A DNA stretch of 64,000 bases. Source: Dehalobacter restrictus DSM 9455 (GTDB taxonomy: Bacteria; Bacillota; Desulfitobacteriia; Desulfitobacteriales; Syntrophobotulaceae). The translations under genes were made by a program, and so were the position numbers. Below the pieces are notes generated by a model. The model ran no database searches, was not told the DNA's origin, and saw only the letters and a program-made list of their open reading frames with translations. The stretch lies in the NCBI RefSeq assembly GCF_000512895.1, contig NZ_CP007033.1:650001-714000 (forward strand), written 5' to 3'. Below, in pieces: positions 36,871-44,148 of this stretch (the first letter of the stretch is position 1; every line of letters starts with the position of its first letter).

Positions 36871-36950
36871 TTCCGTTTGTGGAAAGAAAGTATCAAAACC
36901 ACCAATGTTCCGAAGGATATCATCAGTGTTAATGTTTGATATACTTCCAT
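36867..36950 (-). CDS. Type I holin-like toxin (TxpA/Hol-Tox type), 27 residues
   Basis: The peptide begins MEVYQTLTLMISFGTLVVL and ends HKRK: a single membrane helix with a basic tail, matching the putative holin-like toxin family of Firmicutes. These peptides insert into the membrane and are silenced by an antisense RNA. AAAGGAGGTGA is a perfect ribosome site, but the bases GGAGG are covered by CCTCC just upstream (stem at 36958-36972), so translation should be self-inhibited. In addition 36976-36987 (leader) and 36814-36825 (3' region) are exact 12-base complements, allowing the long-range leader-tail pairing known in type I toxin mRNAs. Confidence 0.82.
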   Translation of the reverse strand: MEVYQTLTLMISFGTLVVLILSFHKRK

Positions 36951-37053
36951 GGCATCACCTCCTTTCCGGAGGGAATGCCGACCGCCCTGCACGCCATCTG
37001 TTGCAGGGTTATTATAACATAAATTACCAGAATAAACCATATAATAACATAAA

Positions 37054-37084
37054 AGATGCTGCGTATAACTTGCAGCATCTTTTT
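37054..37084 (+). terminator. Hairpin, copy 2 of the AGATGCTGC repeat
   Basis: AGATGCTGC (37054-37062) pairs with GCAGCATCT (37072-37080), then TTTTTGCAAT. Identical stem and tail to 34200-34234 with a shorter loop. It lies upstream of the toxin on the other strand. Confidence 0.75.
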
Positions 37085-37236
37085 GCAATTTATTGTAAAA
37101 AAGAAAAGGAAATAGAAAAATAAAAGAGAATTAAACAAAATTGGGTATTTTAGCCAAGTGAAAATATAGGGCTATGAAATGTTTAAGGGTGTAGTTCAAA
37201 AACATCAAACCAATCAATTGATAGTGGGTTGAGACG

Positions 37237-37659
37237 ATGGAAGAAAAGAAAATAACACAGGTTACTGCAGCGATCCTGCGACAGGATGAAAAAATCTTAA
37301 TCTGTCAGCGAGACAACAGCGGCAGCTGTCCACTGCTCTGGGAATTCCCGGGCGGGAAGCTGGAAGAAGGGGAGACTCTAGCCGAATGCTTGGTTCGGGA
37401 ATGCCAGGAAGAACTGGGCGTGACGATACAGGTCGGAGAGGTTTTTGCTGAGAGTCGGCATACTTATGGAGATAAAGAGATGTGCTTTACTTTCTTTGAG
37501 GGACGGATTGTTGAGGGGGAGCTGGAAAGAACGGTGCATCAGGATATACGGTGGGTGAGGGCGGAGGATTTGGGAAGGTATACGTTTTGCCCGGCGGATG
37601 TGGAAGTGGCGGAGAGGTTGGGAAAGGCAAGCAAGATGGTGAGAATAGTCCTTAAATGA
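37237..37659 (+). CDS. Nudix hydrolase, MutT-type
   Basis: 140 residues with the complete Nudix box, GGKLEEGETLAECLVRECQE followed by ELGV, about residues 37-60. ICQRDNSGSCPLLWEFPGGK and the C-terminal FCPADVEVAERL match the MutT (8-oxo-dGTP diphosphatase) branch, which clears oxidised nucleotides before they enter DNA. Other nucleoside-diphosphate substrates are possible. The ribosome site is weak. Lies at the left border of the defence region. Confidence 0.9.
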   Translation: MEEKKITQVTAAILRQDEKILICQRDNSGSCPLLWEFPGGKLEEGETLAECLVRECQEELGVTIQVGEVFAESRHTYGDKEMCFTFFEGRIVEGELERTVHQDIRWVRAEDLGRYTFCPADVEVAERLGKASKMVRIVLK

Positions 37660-37836
37660 AAGTAGGATTATGTATATAATGGGAAATTGACTAAAAGTCA
37701 TAAAGTACATTTGATGATACCAATTAGATTTTTAAATACAAAATATTTTTGTTTGTAATATTAAATCAATAACAGATAGCGCCAAGAACCAACCATCCGT
37801 TGCTAGATAGAAATGCGATTTTGAGGAGGATTTCAA

Positions 37837-39168
37837 ATGGAATGGGGAAAGCTTCTAATGCCTTATCGTTTGGGATGTCCCAAAGAAAAATGCGCTCATA
37901 GTCCGGATAGGAATGAATTTCTCAGAGATTTTGACCGCATAATTTTTTCTGCTGCGTTTAGAAGACTAAATGGGAAAACACAAGTCTTTCCATTTCCCGA
38001 AACCGATGTAATTCATACAAGACTTACACATAGTTTAGAGGCAGCATCTGTGGGAAGATCATTAGGTACTATTGTCGGAAATGAATTAAGTAAGAAAGAC
38101 CCCACTATTCAGCAGCTACAATTCGGTTCAGTTGTTTGTGCAGCTTGTCTAGCGCATGACATCGGGAATCCACCTTTAGGGCATTCTGGGGAAAAGGCAA
38201 TATCTGAGTTTTTCAACAGTGAACGTGGTGACGAAATAATGAAAGGCATTAATCCTAATGAAAGAGCTGATTTTCAGAACTTTGAAGGTAATGCGATGGG
38301 ATTTCATATCCTAACATACAGCAATCCCCAAAAGACAAATGTGGCTGGTGGTCATGGATTAACTTATCCGACTTTGGCTGCGTTCACAAAGTATCCGAGA
38401 CCCATTAACATTTATAATGAGAAAAAAGTTGCTAGTGAGAAAAAAGCTGGCCTATTTCAATGTGATGTAAACGTATTTTCTGAAATTGCAAAAGATTTAG
38501 ATATAAATATTAAGGAAGATGGTGGAAGATGGTATCGTTATCCATTGGCTTTTTTAACAGAAGCTGCAGATGACATATGTTATGGCGTTATAGATCTTGA
38601 AGATGGCTATAAGCATGGACTTATCTCATTTGAAGAAGCGTCTAGCTTATTTATTGAAGTATGTAAAGCTTCATCCGGTGATACGGATATTAACAACTTA
38701 ACCAACATTTTAAATGAGAGAGAAAGAATAGGTTACCTTCGGGCTAAGGCTGTGAATAGCTTAATTTATCAAGTTACTGATGTTTTTATTAAGAATGAAA
38801 GGGATATTCTTTCCGGCAAATTAGATAAGCAAATATGTAAACTCATTGAATCAAATGAAGTAATGGAGAAGATAGGGCAAATATCAAGTGCTAAGATTTA
38901 TTCACATCTGCCAGTTATACAAATTGAAGCTGCAGGTTTCGAAGTATTACCTGGTTTACTTGATATATTTCTTTCTGCCTTAAAAGAAAATACGAAAGAA
39001 AGTAGCAAAAAGATATTACAGCTAATACCTGAAGAATATAAGTTTGATTTTGATAAACAGCCTTATGATGCAATCTTAAGTATTACATCTTACATTGCAG
39101 GAATGACTGATACATTCGCTGTGGATACTTATAGAAATCTTCGTGGCATTAAACTTCCAAACTATTAA
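37837..39168 (+). CDS. dgt: dGTPase (dNTP triphosphohydrolase), HD superfamily
   Basis: 443 residues. HD-domain metal ligands are visible in VIHTRLTHSLEAASVGRSLG, CLAHDIGNPPLGHSGE and FLTEAADDICYGVIDLED. The length and the early RLNGKTQVFPFPETD match the E. coli-type dGTP triphosphohydrolase, which hydrolyses dGTP to deoxyguanosine and triphosphate. Such enzymes also occur as anti-phage factors that drain dNTPs. GAGGAGG precedes the ATG. It is the first gene of the AT-rich island and 100 bases upstream of the nuclease-ATPase pair, which supports a defensive role by context only. Confidence 0.93.
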   Translation: MEWGKLLMPYRLGCPKEKCAHSPDRNEFLRDFDRIIFSAAFRRLNGKTQVFPFPETDVIHTRLTHSLEAASVGRSLGTIVGNELSKKDPTIQQLQFGSVVCAACLAHDIGNPPLGHSGEKAISEFFNSERGDEIMKGINPNERADFQNFEGNAMGFHILTYSNPQKTNVAGGHGLTYPTLAAFTKYPRPINIYNEKKVASEKKAGLFQCDVNVFSEIAKDLDINIKEDGGRWYRYPLAFLTEAADDICYGVIDLEDGYKHGLISFEEASSLFIEVCKASSGDTDINNLTNILNERERIGYLRAKAVNSLIYQVTDVFIKNERDILSGKLDKQICKLIESNEVMEKIGQISSAKIYSHLPVIQIEAAGFEVLPGLLDIFLSALKENTKESSKKILQLIPEEYKFDFDKQPYDAILSITSYIAGMTDTFAVDTYRNLRGIKLPNY

Positions 39169-39280
39169 ACTGTTCAAATTCGCAATATCAATAATAATGG
39201 GCAGTACCGAGTTATGCGTGATATAGCAATAATGGGAATCTTAAGCCACATATTCTTACATACAAAGGAAGGTGAATTCG

Positions 39281-40321
39281 TTGGAACTTGCTGACACTTA
39301 TAGCAGAATACCCCATGACCTGTCAGGCTCGATGAGCAAGAATCGCTTTCGTCAAGAGTTATTCTGGGGAATAAGCAAAATGTTTGACCTCCTCGATAGG
39401 GAGAATTTTTGTATTGTTTTTGACTACAAGTGTGATATCGAAATACATCTTAGCAATTCCATTGAATTCTACCAGATTAAAACGCATAAGGTGCAGTCGC
39501 CCTATAAATTCACTGCATTAAAAAAGATTGATGGGAAGCAGAGCATCATAGCAAAGCTTTATCTTCTTAAAGACGCTTCATCGCCAGATGTACCAATCAA
39601 GTGTGCGTTGGTATCCAATGCTTTCTTTCAGATCGGTAAAACCCCGAAAGCCGACGTTGAGACTTTCTGTTTTACTGATTTGGATGACACAAGCCAGAAA
39701 ACGATAATGAAAGCACTACAGAATGAGCTAAAACGCAGCAATGTCGATTTAAATAATCTTCACTACATATATACATCTATGAATTTACTTTATCCGCAAA
39801 ATGACCTTAAAGGTAAAATAATAGGCAGTTTTGAGAAAATCAAAGGTTGTGAACCAATTAAACCAAATGCTTTATATCGATTAATTGTTGATACTGTGGA
39901 GGAAAGAGCATGTTATGAATTGTCAGCCTTTAATTACGATGAGTTGGTGAAGCGAAAAGGTATTACAAAATCAGAGCTCGATAACATGCTTGACCGACAT
40001 ATGGAAAAAGCTGATGACTCTGTTGAGCAGGTCCGTGTGCTCATTGATCAACGGCAATTGACAATTAGAGAAAAAGGAAAGCTCAAAGCAGCTTTGGCGA
40101 AAATTGTTGAGCTCGAATACTCCGCAAAGGAACTCCAACAAAGCGAAAAAAAGATATCTGGATATATTAAAGAAATAGCAACTGACGTCACAATAGAGCA
40201 AATGGCGGATATACTTCTGCAGCAATTTGGCTCGAGATTCTCAATCGAATACAGCCAAGAGGAAAAGTACGTTTTTTTGCTTTTGATCATCAAGCGTTGG
40301 GAGGGCGGAAAATATGCGTAA
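39281..40321 (+). CDS. Cap4/DUF4297-type dsDNA nuclease, Lamassu LmuA-like or ABC-3C effector
   Basis: About 346 residues. The N-terminal 150 residues show the DUF4297 PD-(D/E)xK pattern: Glu26 in the first helix, Asp52 in DIEIHLSN, and EFYQIKTHK with Gln65 and Lys67. The C-terminal half is helical and acidic, probably a protein-binding region. DUF4297 is the nuclease of Cap4 in CBASS and of the LmuA effector in Lamassu. The open frame starts at GTG 39272, but that codon lies within AAGGAAGG; TTG at 39281 has the proper spacing. The gene overlaps the ATPase gene by eight bases, so the two products are translationally coupled and probably form one complex. Confidence 0.8.
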   Translation: MELADTYSRIPHDLSGSMSKNRFRQELFWGISKMFDLLDRENFCIVFDYKCDIEIHLSNSIEFYQIKTHKVQSPYKFTALKKIDGKQSIIAKLYLLKDASSPDVPIKCALVSNAFFQIGKTPKADVETFCFTDLDDTSQKTIMKALQNELKRSNVDLNNLHYIYTSMNLLYPQNDLKGKIIGSFEKIKGCEPIKPNALYRLIVDTVEERACYELSAFNYDELVKRKGITKSELDNMLDRHMEKADDSVEQVRVLIDQRQLTIREKGKLKAALAKIVELEYSAKELQQSEKKISGYIKEIATDVTIEQMADILLQQFGSRFSIEYSQEEKYVFLLLIIKRWEGGKYA

Positions 40322-42011
40322 GCTTGTTTTTAAGGAACTGTTTCTTTTTTCGAGTATTGAAAAGAAAGCAAGAAAAATTGAGTTTTCACTTGGCAAGACG
40401 ATGATCACTTCCAGTTCGACAGATGGTACGGACAGAGGAAAATCTGTTATCATGAAATCACTGTATCATGCCATGGGCGCAGACTGCTTTTTTGAGGATA
40501 AATGGGACGATGCAAGCAAGACGTACATACTCTCATTTGCGATCGGTGATGACGGATATTATATATTTAGGCATAATAAGCTTTTTAAAGTTTTCGACGC
40601 CAATAAAGACTTGATGTTTACGTCTGTCTCTCGTCATGAACTGGCAGAGCGATTATATGAGTTATTCCACTTTGCAGTGAAACTCCCCAAGAGAAATAAT
40701 AATGAGGATGACGAACCGATCGAAAGGTTGGAAGTTACTCCTCCCGCCTACAATTACCTCTTAAACTTTGTTGATCAGGATAAACAAAACGGATCGCAAT
40801 TCGCTTCTTTTCAGAGGCTTAGTGAATATCCTGACTTTAAGGAAAACGTTCTTTATTACCATTTCGGAGCATTCGACGATAATTATTACAGCTTGATCCA
40901 GCAGCAAGAAAAAATAGAGACCGAAGGCAAAAGACTATCAAAAGAACAAGACATGATGCTTATGATGCTTGACAGAGTTTACGCAAGCATTAACGATGTT
41001 TCATATTCGATGGATATTGAACATCTTCGCGCCGACGTAAGCCGAACGAAAGATAAATACAACACGATTGCCCACACGCTTAATGATCTTCGTCAAAAGT
41101 TAGTTAACTTTCGCAATGATAGGGCTGATCTGGAATATCATCTACGTGCATTGAGTCTTCTTGATAAGGAAAACGAAAAGCAGATTGCTGCTCTAAAAGA
41201 GCATATTTGCCCTCTTTGTAAATCCAATCTTGATGACACTATGGATATTCGTATAAAACGCTATAATACAGGCGACGACATCATTTTGCTCAGTAGTGAC
41301 ATTCAGTACAGCATTGGAGAAATCGATCGAAAAATTACGGTTGTTGAAGCGGAATACTCAAACTGGCTAATAAAACTGGAAGAATACGAAGCTTCAATAA
41401 GCATCAAATCCACCGAAATTAATGATGTTATGCGTCACAAAGGATATATTGACATCAAAGAAAAAATCTCAGACGATCTTCACGCCGTGCAAGGATCAAT
41501 TGCCACGAATGAAGCTGACGCAAAGGTAGTTAAAAAGAAACTACGTAAATACAGCGATGCAAAGAAAAAGATAAATGAAAGATATTACACACTTATGCTC
41601 AGCGACAAAAATTGGTTCGGGCTTGAAGGTATTGATTCAAAAAGCTTTGAAAATATCAAGCGGACATTTTCGGCTGGAGGTAGCAACAACCCTATCTCCA
41701 CAATTATTTGGTATGTAAATTTGATCCAGTTAAAGCACGAGTTCAATCCCGATGCTATTAATTTTCCTGTCGTATTTGACAGTCCTAATAATGCTGAGAC
41801 CGACGATGAAAAAAGGAACCAGATTTACAAGTATATTTGCGAACGCATTTCCTCAAACCAACTTATTGTCTCTGGAATTGGATTTACTGAAGAAGCTAGT
41901 AATGTCCATTTTGACAAAGTGATTACGCTCGCAAATGAAAAATATGAATTACTCTGCGAAGAGGATTATATAGAGAATGTTGATCTGCTTCGCGAACTTA
42001 ATAATAGGTAA
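40314..42011 (+). CDS. Short zinc-hook SMC-like ATPase, LmuB-like or ABC-3C ATPase
   Basis: 565 residues. N-terminal P-loop TSSSTDGTDRGKSVIMKSLY (Lys43) is followed by AMGAD; the usual first glycine of the Walker motif is Asp37. A coiled coil of some 200 residues surrounds CPLC (Cys299, Cys302), a Rad50-like zinc hook. The second half of the ATP site is near residue 487: NFPVVFDSPNNAETDDEKRN, and VSGIGF follows as H-loop region. The coiled coil is short compared with Rad50 and SbcC. The layout nuclease plus SMC-like ATPase is that of Lamassu and of ABC-three-component systems; no separate LmuC or middle component is present. Likely senses foreign DNA and releases the nuclease. Confidence 0.8.
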   Translation: MRKLVFKELFLFSSIEKKARKIEFSLGKTMITSSSTDGTDRGKSVIMKSLYHAMGADCFFEDKWDDASKTYILSFAIGDDGYYIFRHNKLFKVFDANKDLMFTSVSRHELAERLYELFHFAVKLPKRNNNEDDEPIERLEVTPPAYNYLLNFVDQDKQNGSQFASFQRLSEYPDFKENVLYYHFGAFDDNYYSLIQQQEKIETEGKRLSKEQDMMLMMLDRVYASINDVSYSMDIEHLRADVSRTKDKYNTIAHTLNDLRQKLVNFRNDRADLEYHLRALSLLDKENEKQIAALKEHICPLCKSNLDDTMDIRIKRYNTGDDIILLSSDIQYSIGEIDRKITVVEAEYSNWLIKLEEYEASISIKSTEINDVMRHKGYIDIKEKISDDLHAVQGSIATNEADAKVVKKKLRKYSDAKKKINERYYTLMLSDKNWFGLEGIDSKSFENIKRTFSAGGSNNPISTIIWYVNLIQLKHEFNPDAINFPVVFDSPNNAETDDEKRNQIYKYICERISSNQLIVSGIGFTEEASNVHFDKVITLANEKYELLCEEDYIENVDLLRELNNR

Positions 42012-42130
42012 CTTTGATTTGAATAGAAGGTATAAATAAAAACTCATTTTGTACGATTAAGAGCGATAATCTATATAGAGTCCCAAAATACTAGAGCAGT
42101 TCAGGAGTAATATATGAAAGGAAGAAAATC

Positions 42131-42340
42131 ATGCCAAAAGGAGACAAATATCTCGGACTAAAGAAATTCTTAATCCGGATAGCCAATGATTAACCTATTT
42201 TTTTAGGAAATTGAGCACATAATTCATGACAAGTTACCTCTTTCGGCATATAAACACTCTGAAGATCAGTGGTCAAATAACATAGGCAGTATCATGGCTT
42301 AATGAAGGTATGAAACGGATTATGTGACTTCCCATTATGT
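42131..42340 (+). pseudogene. DUF7662-type gene relic
   Basis: The ATG at 42131 gives MPKGDKYLGLKKFL, the typical start of DUF7662 proteins, then the frame ends. A second segment encodes EIEHIIHDKLPLSAYKHSED and QWSNNIG, matching the following part of the family (EIE..I...LP.SAY....WW.N), and a third, after a frame change near 42300, resembles the closing NEGYETDYV. Several deletions and shifts separate these pieces. The rest of the 42012-42451 gap has no gene. DUF7662 genes often sit in defence islands. Confidence 0.65.
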
Positions 42341-42451
42341 TTTATTACCCTACTAAAAGTTGCATAGTTACAAACTGCTTATTATCCATATTATCTGATT
42401 CTATTTCTTGATTAACATAAGATAATAACTTTCCGAAAAGAGCTGCATTTA

Positions 42452-43306
42452 TTGGATTCTCACGAAAATTACGTCTACAAAACTGAAGTCAACTGGTCCT
42501 TATTAACCGAAGGCCTTACCCTGCCCGTAGAAAATCAGGTCATTTTTGCCCGTAACATGGGGAAATTTTTACATAGAGGTGAGGTCAAACCTATTACCTT
42601 ATACCTCAACGGAAAGGGATATCGCGCCCAAATACGTAATGTAAATTTTGATTCCAGATTCAATAGGAAAAATGATACTCTCCAAATTCGATATACAAGA
42701 AACGGCCATCTTGCCCAAGCTCTAAAGGCTTGTTTCTCCAAAAGCTATAATTATATTAAGGCTCAAAGAGAAATCCGCCTTAGAGATAACCGGTCAATCA
42801 TAAAACTGCCTGAAGGATATAAGGAATATCTGGCGATTTATACTACCGCCTATGAGGATACCTATATATTGGAGACTATCGAAGCCGAAGATATTATCTC
42901 AATTAAGAAAGCAGTCCAAAACCAGTCCGAGTTAGCCATGGAAGCAAAATTTAATTATGACATAGAAGATAAAACCGCAAGTATTTTTGAAGATGAAAGA
43001 ATATTAAAGTTCCGTAAGCTCAGCCGGAAAATCGGCGAAAACTTAAAACTGTTCTATGATTACAGGTGCCAAATCTGTGGGCAATATGTCGGTGAAGAAT
43101 ATGGTGCAAAAGTTGCCGAAGCGCATCATATAGACTACTTTGTCCAAAGCCTTAACAACGACGCGAATAACCAGCTAATCGTATGCCCTAATCATCACAG
43201 TATCATTCATGAGACCAACCCGGTATTCAACCGTAAGAAGCTAATCTATTTGTACCCTAACGGAGTTCAGGAAGGCCTGATGCTTAATCAGCATTTGCAT
43301 TTGTAG
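42452..43306 (+). CDS. HNH endonuclease with N-terminal recognition-type domain
   Basis: 284 residues. Residues about 1-125 form a domain beginning NYVYKTEVNWSLLTEGLTLP and containing FLHRGEVKPITLYLNGKGY, QIRNVNFDSRFNRKNDTLQI; this domain recurs at the front of several restriction-type nucleases and could read the DNA target. The C-terminus is an HNH nuclease with zinc cysteines and catalytic histidines: YRCQICG, EAHHIDYF, NQLIVCPNHHSIIH. No methyltransferase partner is adjacent, which suggests a modification-dependent or stand-alone restriction enzyme. TTG start; ribosome site weak, so the true start could differ. Confidence 0.78.
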   Translation: MDSHENYVYKTEVNWSLLTEGLTLPVENQVIFARNMGKFLHRGEVKPITLYLNGKGYRAQIRNVNFDSRFNRKNDTLQIRYTRNGHLAQALKACFSKSYNYIKAQREIRLRDNRSIIKLPEGYKEYLAIYTTAYEDTYILETIEAEDIISIKKAVQNQSELAMEAKFNYDIEDKTASIFEDERILKFRKLSRKIGENLKLFYDYRCQICGQYVGEEYGAKVAEAHHIDYFVQSLNNDANNQLIVCPNHHSIIHETNPVFNRKKLIYLYPNGVQEGLMLNQHLHL

Positions 43307-43315
43307 GAGGAAAAA

Positions 43316-43384
43316 ATGCAAGACCATATTATTGCATACACAAAAGTGAAATTTTACCCATTGAGTCCCATCAAAACCCAATGA
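43316..43384 (+). pseudogene. Possible N-terminal relic of an HD-domain hydrolase
   Basis: A 22-codon frame, HIIAYTKVKFYPLSPIKTQ, resembles the first strand of YfbR-like HD phosphohydrolases (TGxxFxPLxP). AGGAGG precedes its ATG. Nothing of the HD domain follows. The match is short and uncertain. Confidence 0.3.
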
Positions 43385-43441
43385 AGGATAAGGCCGATTG
43401 CTTATGAAAATGGTATATCCCGGCATTCATCATAGCTATCA

Positions 43442-43675
43442 ATGATAGTGATAACTTTTCAGCAATCTATGGCCAAATATGAATTAATTGCTCCCTTTGC
43501 AGAACAGCCAAGGCAAAAGGTGATTAAAGAAGCTTATAAGCTTCAAGTACCTATTACGTGGACATTTTCTTGTAATGCCATTGGTAGCAACCATTGCTTA
43601 CTGTGTAGAAGTTGTTATGAACGGGAAGAAGCGCTAAAATTATATGAAAAACTCTCACAGGAGGAGTCGTCATGA
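43442..43675 (+). pseudogene. C-terminal relic of a QueC-like PP-loop enzyme
   Basis: The frame encodes ELIAPFAEQPRQKVIKEAYK, then WTFSCNAIGSNHCLLCRSCY and EREEALKLYEKL. This is the end of QueC-type 7-cyano-7-deazaguanine synthases: APF...K..I...A..L..P...TWSC plus the Cys-x-x-Cys-x-x-Cys zinc site. The PP-loop ATPase half is missing. QueC-like proteins also occur in phage-defence loci (QatC), so this is probably what remains of an older defence operon. The stop overlaps the ATG of a further fragment (KLIIITYFSC, then stop). Confidence 0.6.
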
Positions 43676-44148
43676 AATTAATAATAATTACTTACTTTAG
43701 TTGTTAAATCCTAGGAAATTTAGTAAATAAAAATAATCAAAAGTTGATCTACATGTGAAAGCATCAACAATAAGAAAATTAAGCAAGTAATAATGTAGCT
43801 GTTGGTTAATACGGGTTCAAAAATATTTACATACCTGTACTATTGAAGGTCATAATTGATTTTGAGAACTGTCTTCCTCGAAATTGAATTAACTAATAAG
43901 TTAATCTGGATGATATAATAAGACCATCTAAGAGCAGGAAAATGTTCTCGCCTTATTTATTAAAAGAAGGAGAAATCTATTATGAACTATATTCATGCAC
44001 AGGAAGCTCATATAAATATGGCATCTCTTACCGACGCGTACAGGTGCTGTTTAAGCAGAACATATTCCCGATGTGGAAAGGCTTGAGAGGTTTGAGATAT
44101 TCATAGATCACATTGAAACCACAATAGCATCAAAGGAGAAGCAATCCA
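43676..44148. other. Eroded gap before the type III restriction operon
   Basis: About 470 AT-rich bases. It contains the 11-codon fragment after the QueC relic, and a 34-codon frame at 43982-44086 (ATG after AAGGAG; NYIHAQEAHINMASLTDAYR) that ends in a stop and is followed in another frame by ERLERFEIFIDHIETTIASK. This looks like a small gene with a frameshift, otherwise unrecognised. A TATAAT box at 43914-43919 may start the mod-res operon. Confidence 0.4.

Noticed and set aside
36814-36987. CRISPR-like or IS-type inverted repeat at the type I toxin locus
   Set aside because: The 12-bp inverted repeats flank a toxin gene with leader and terminator hairpins, which is better explained by mRNA leader-tail pairing; no spacers or transposase are present.
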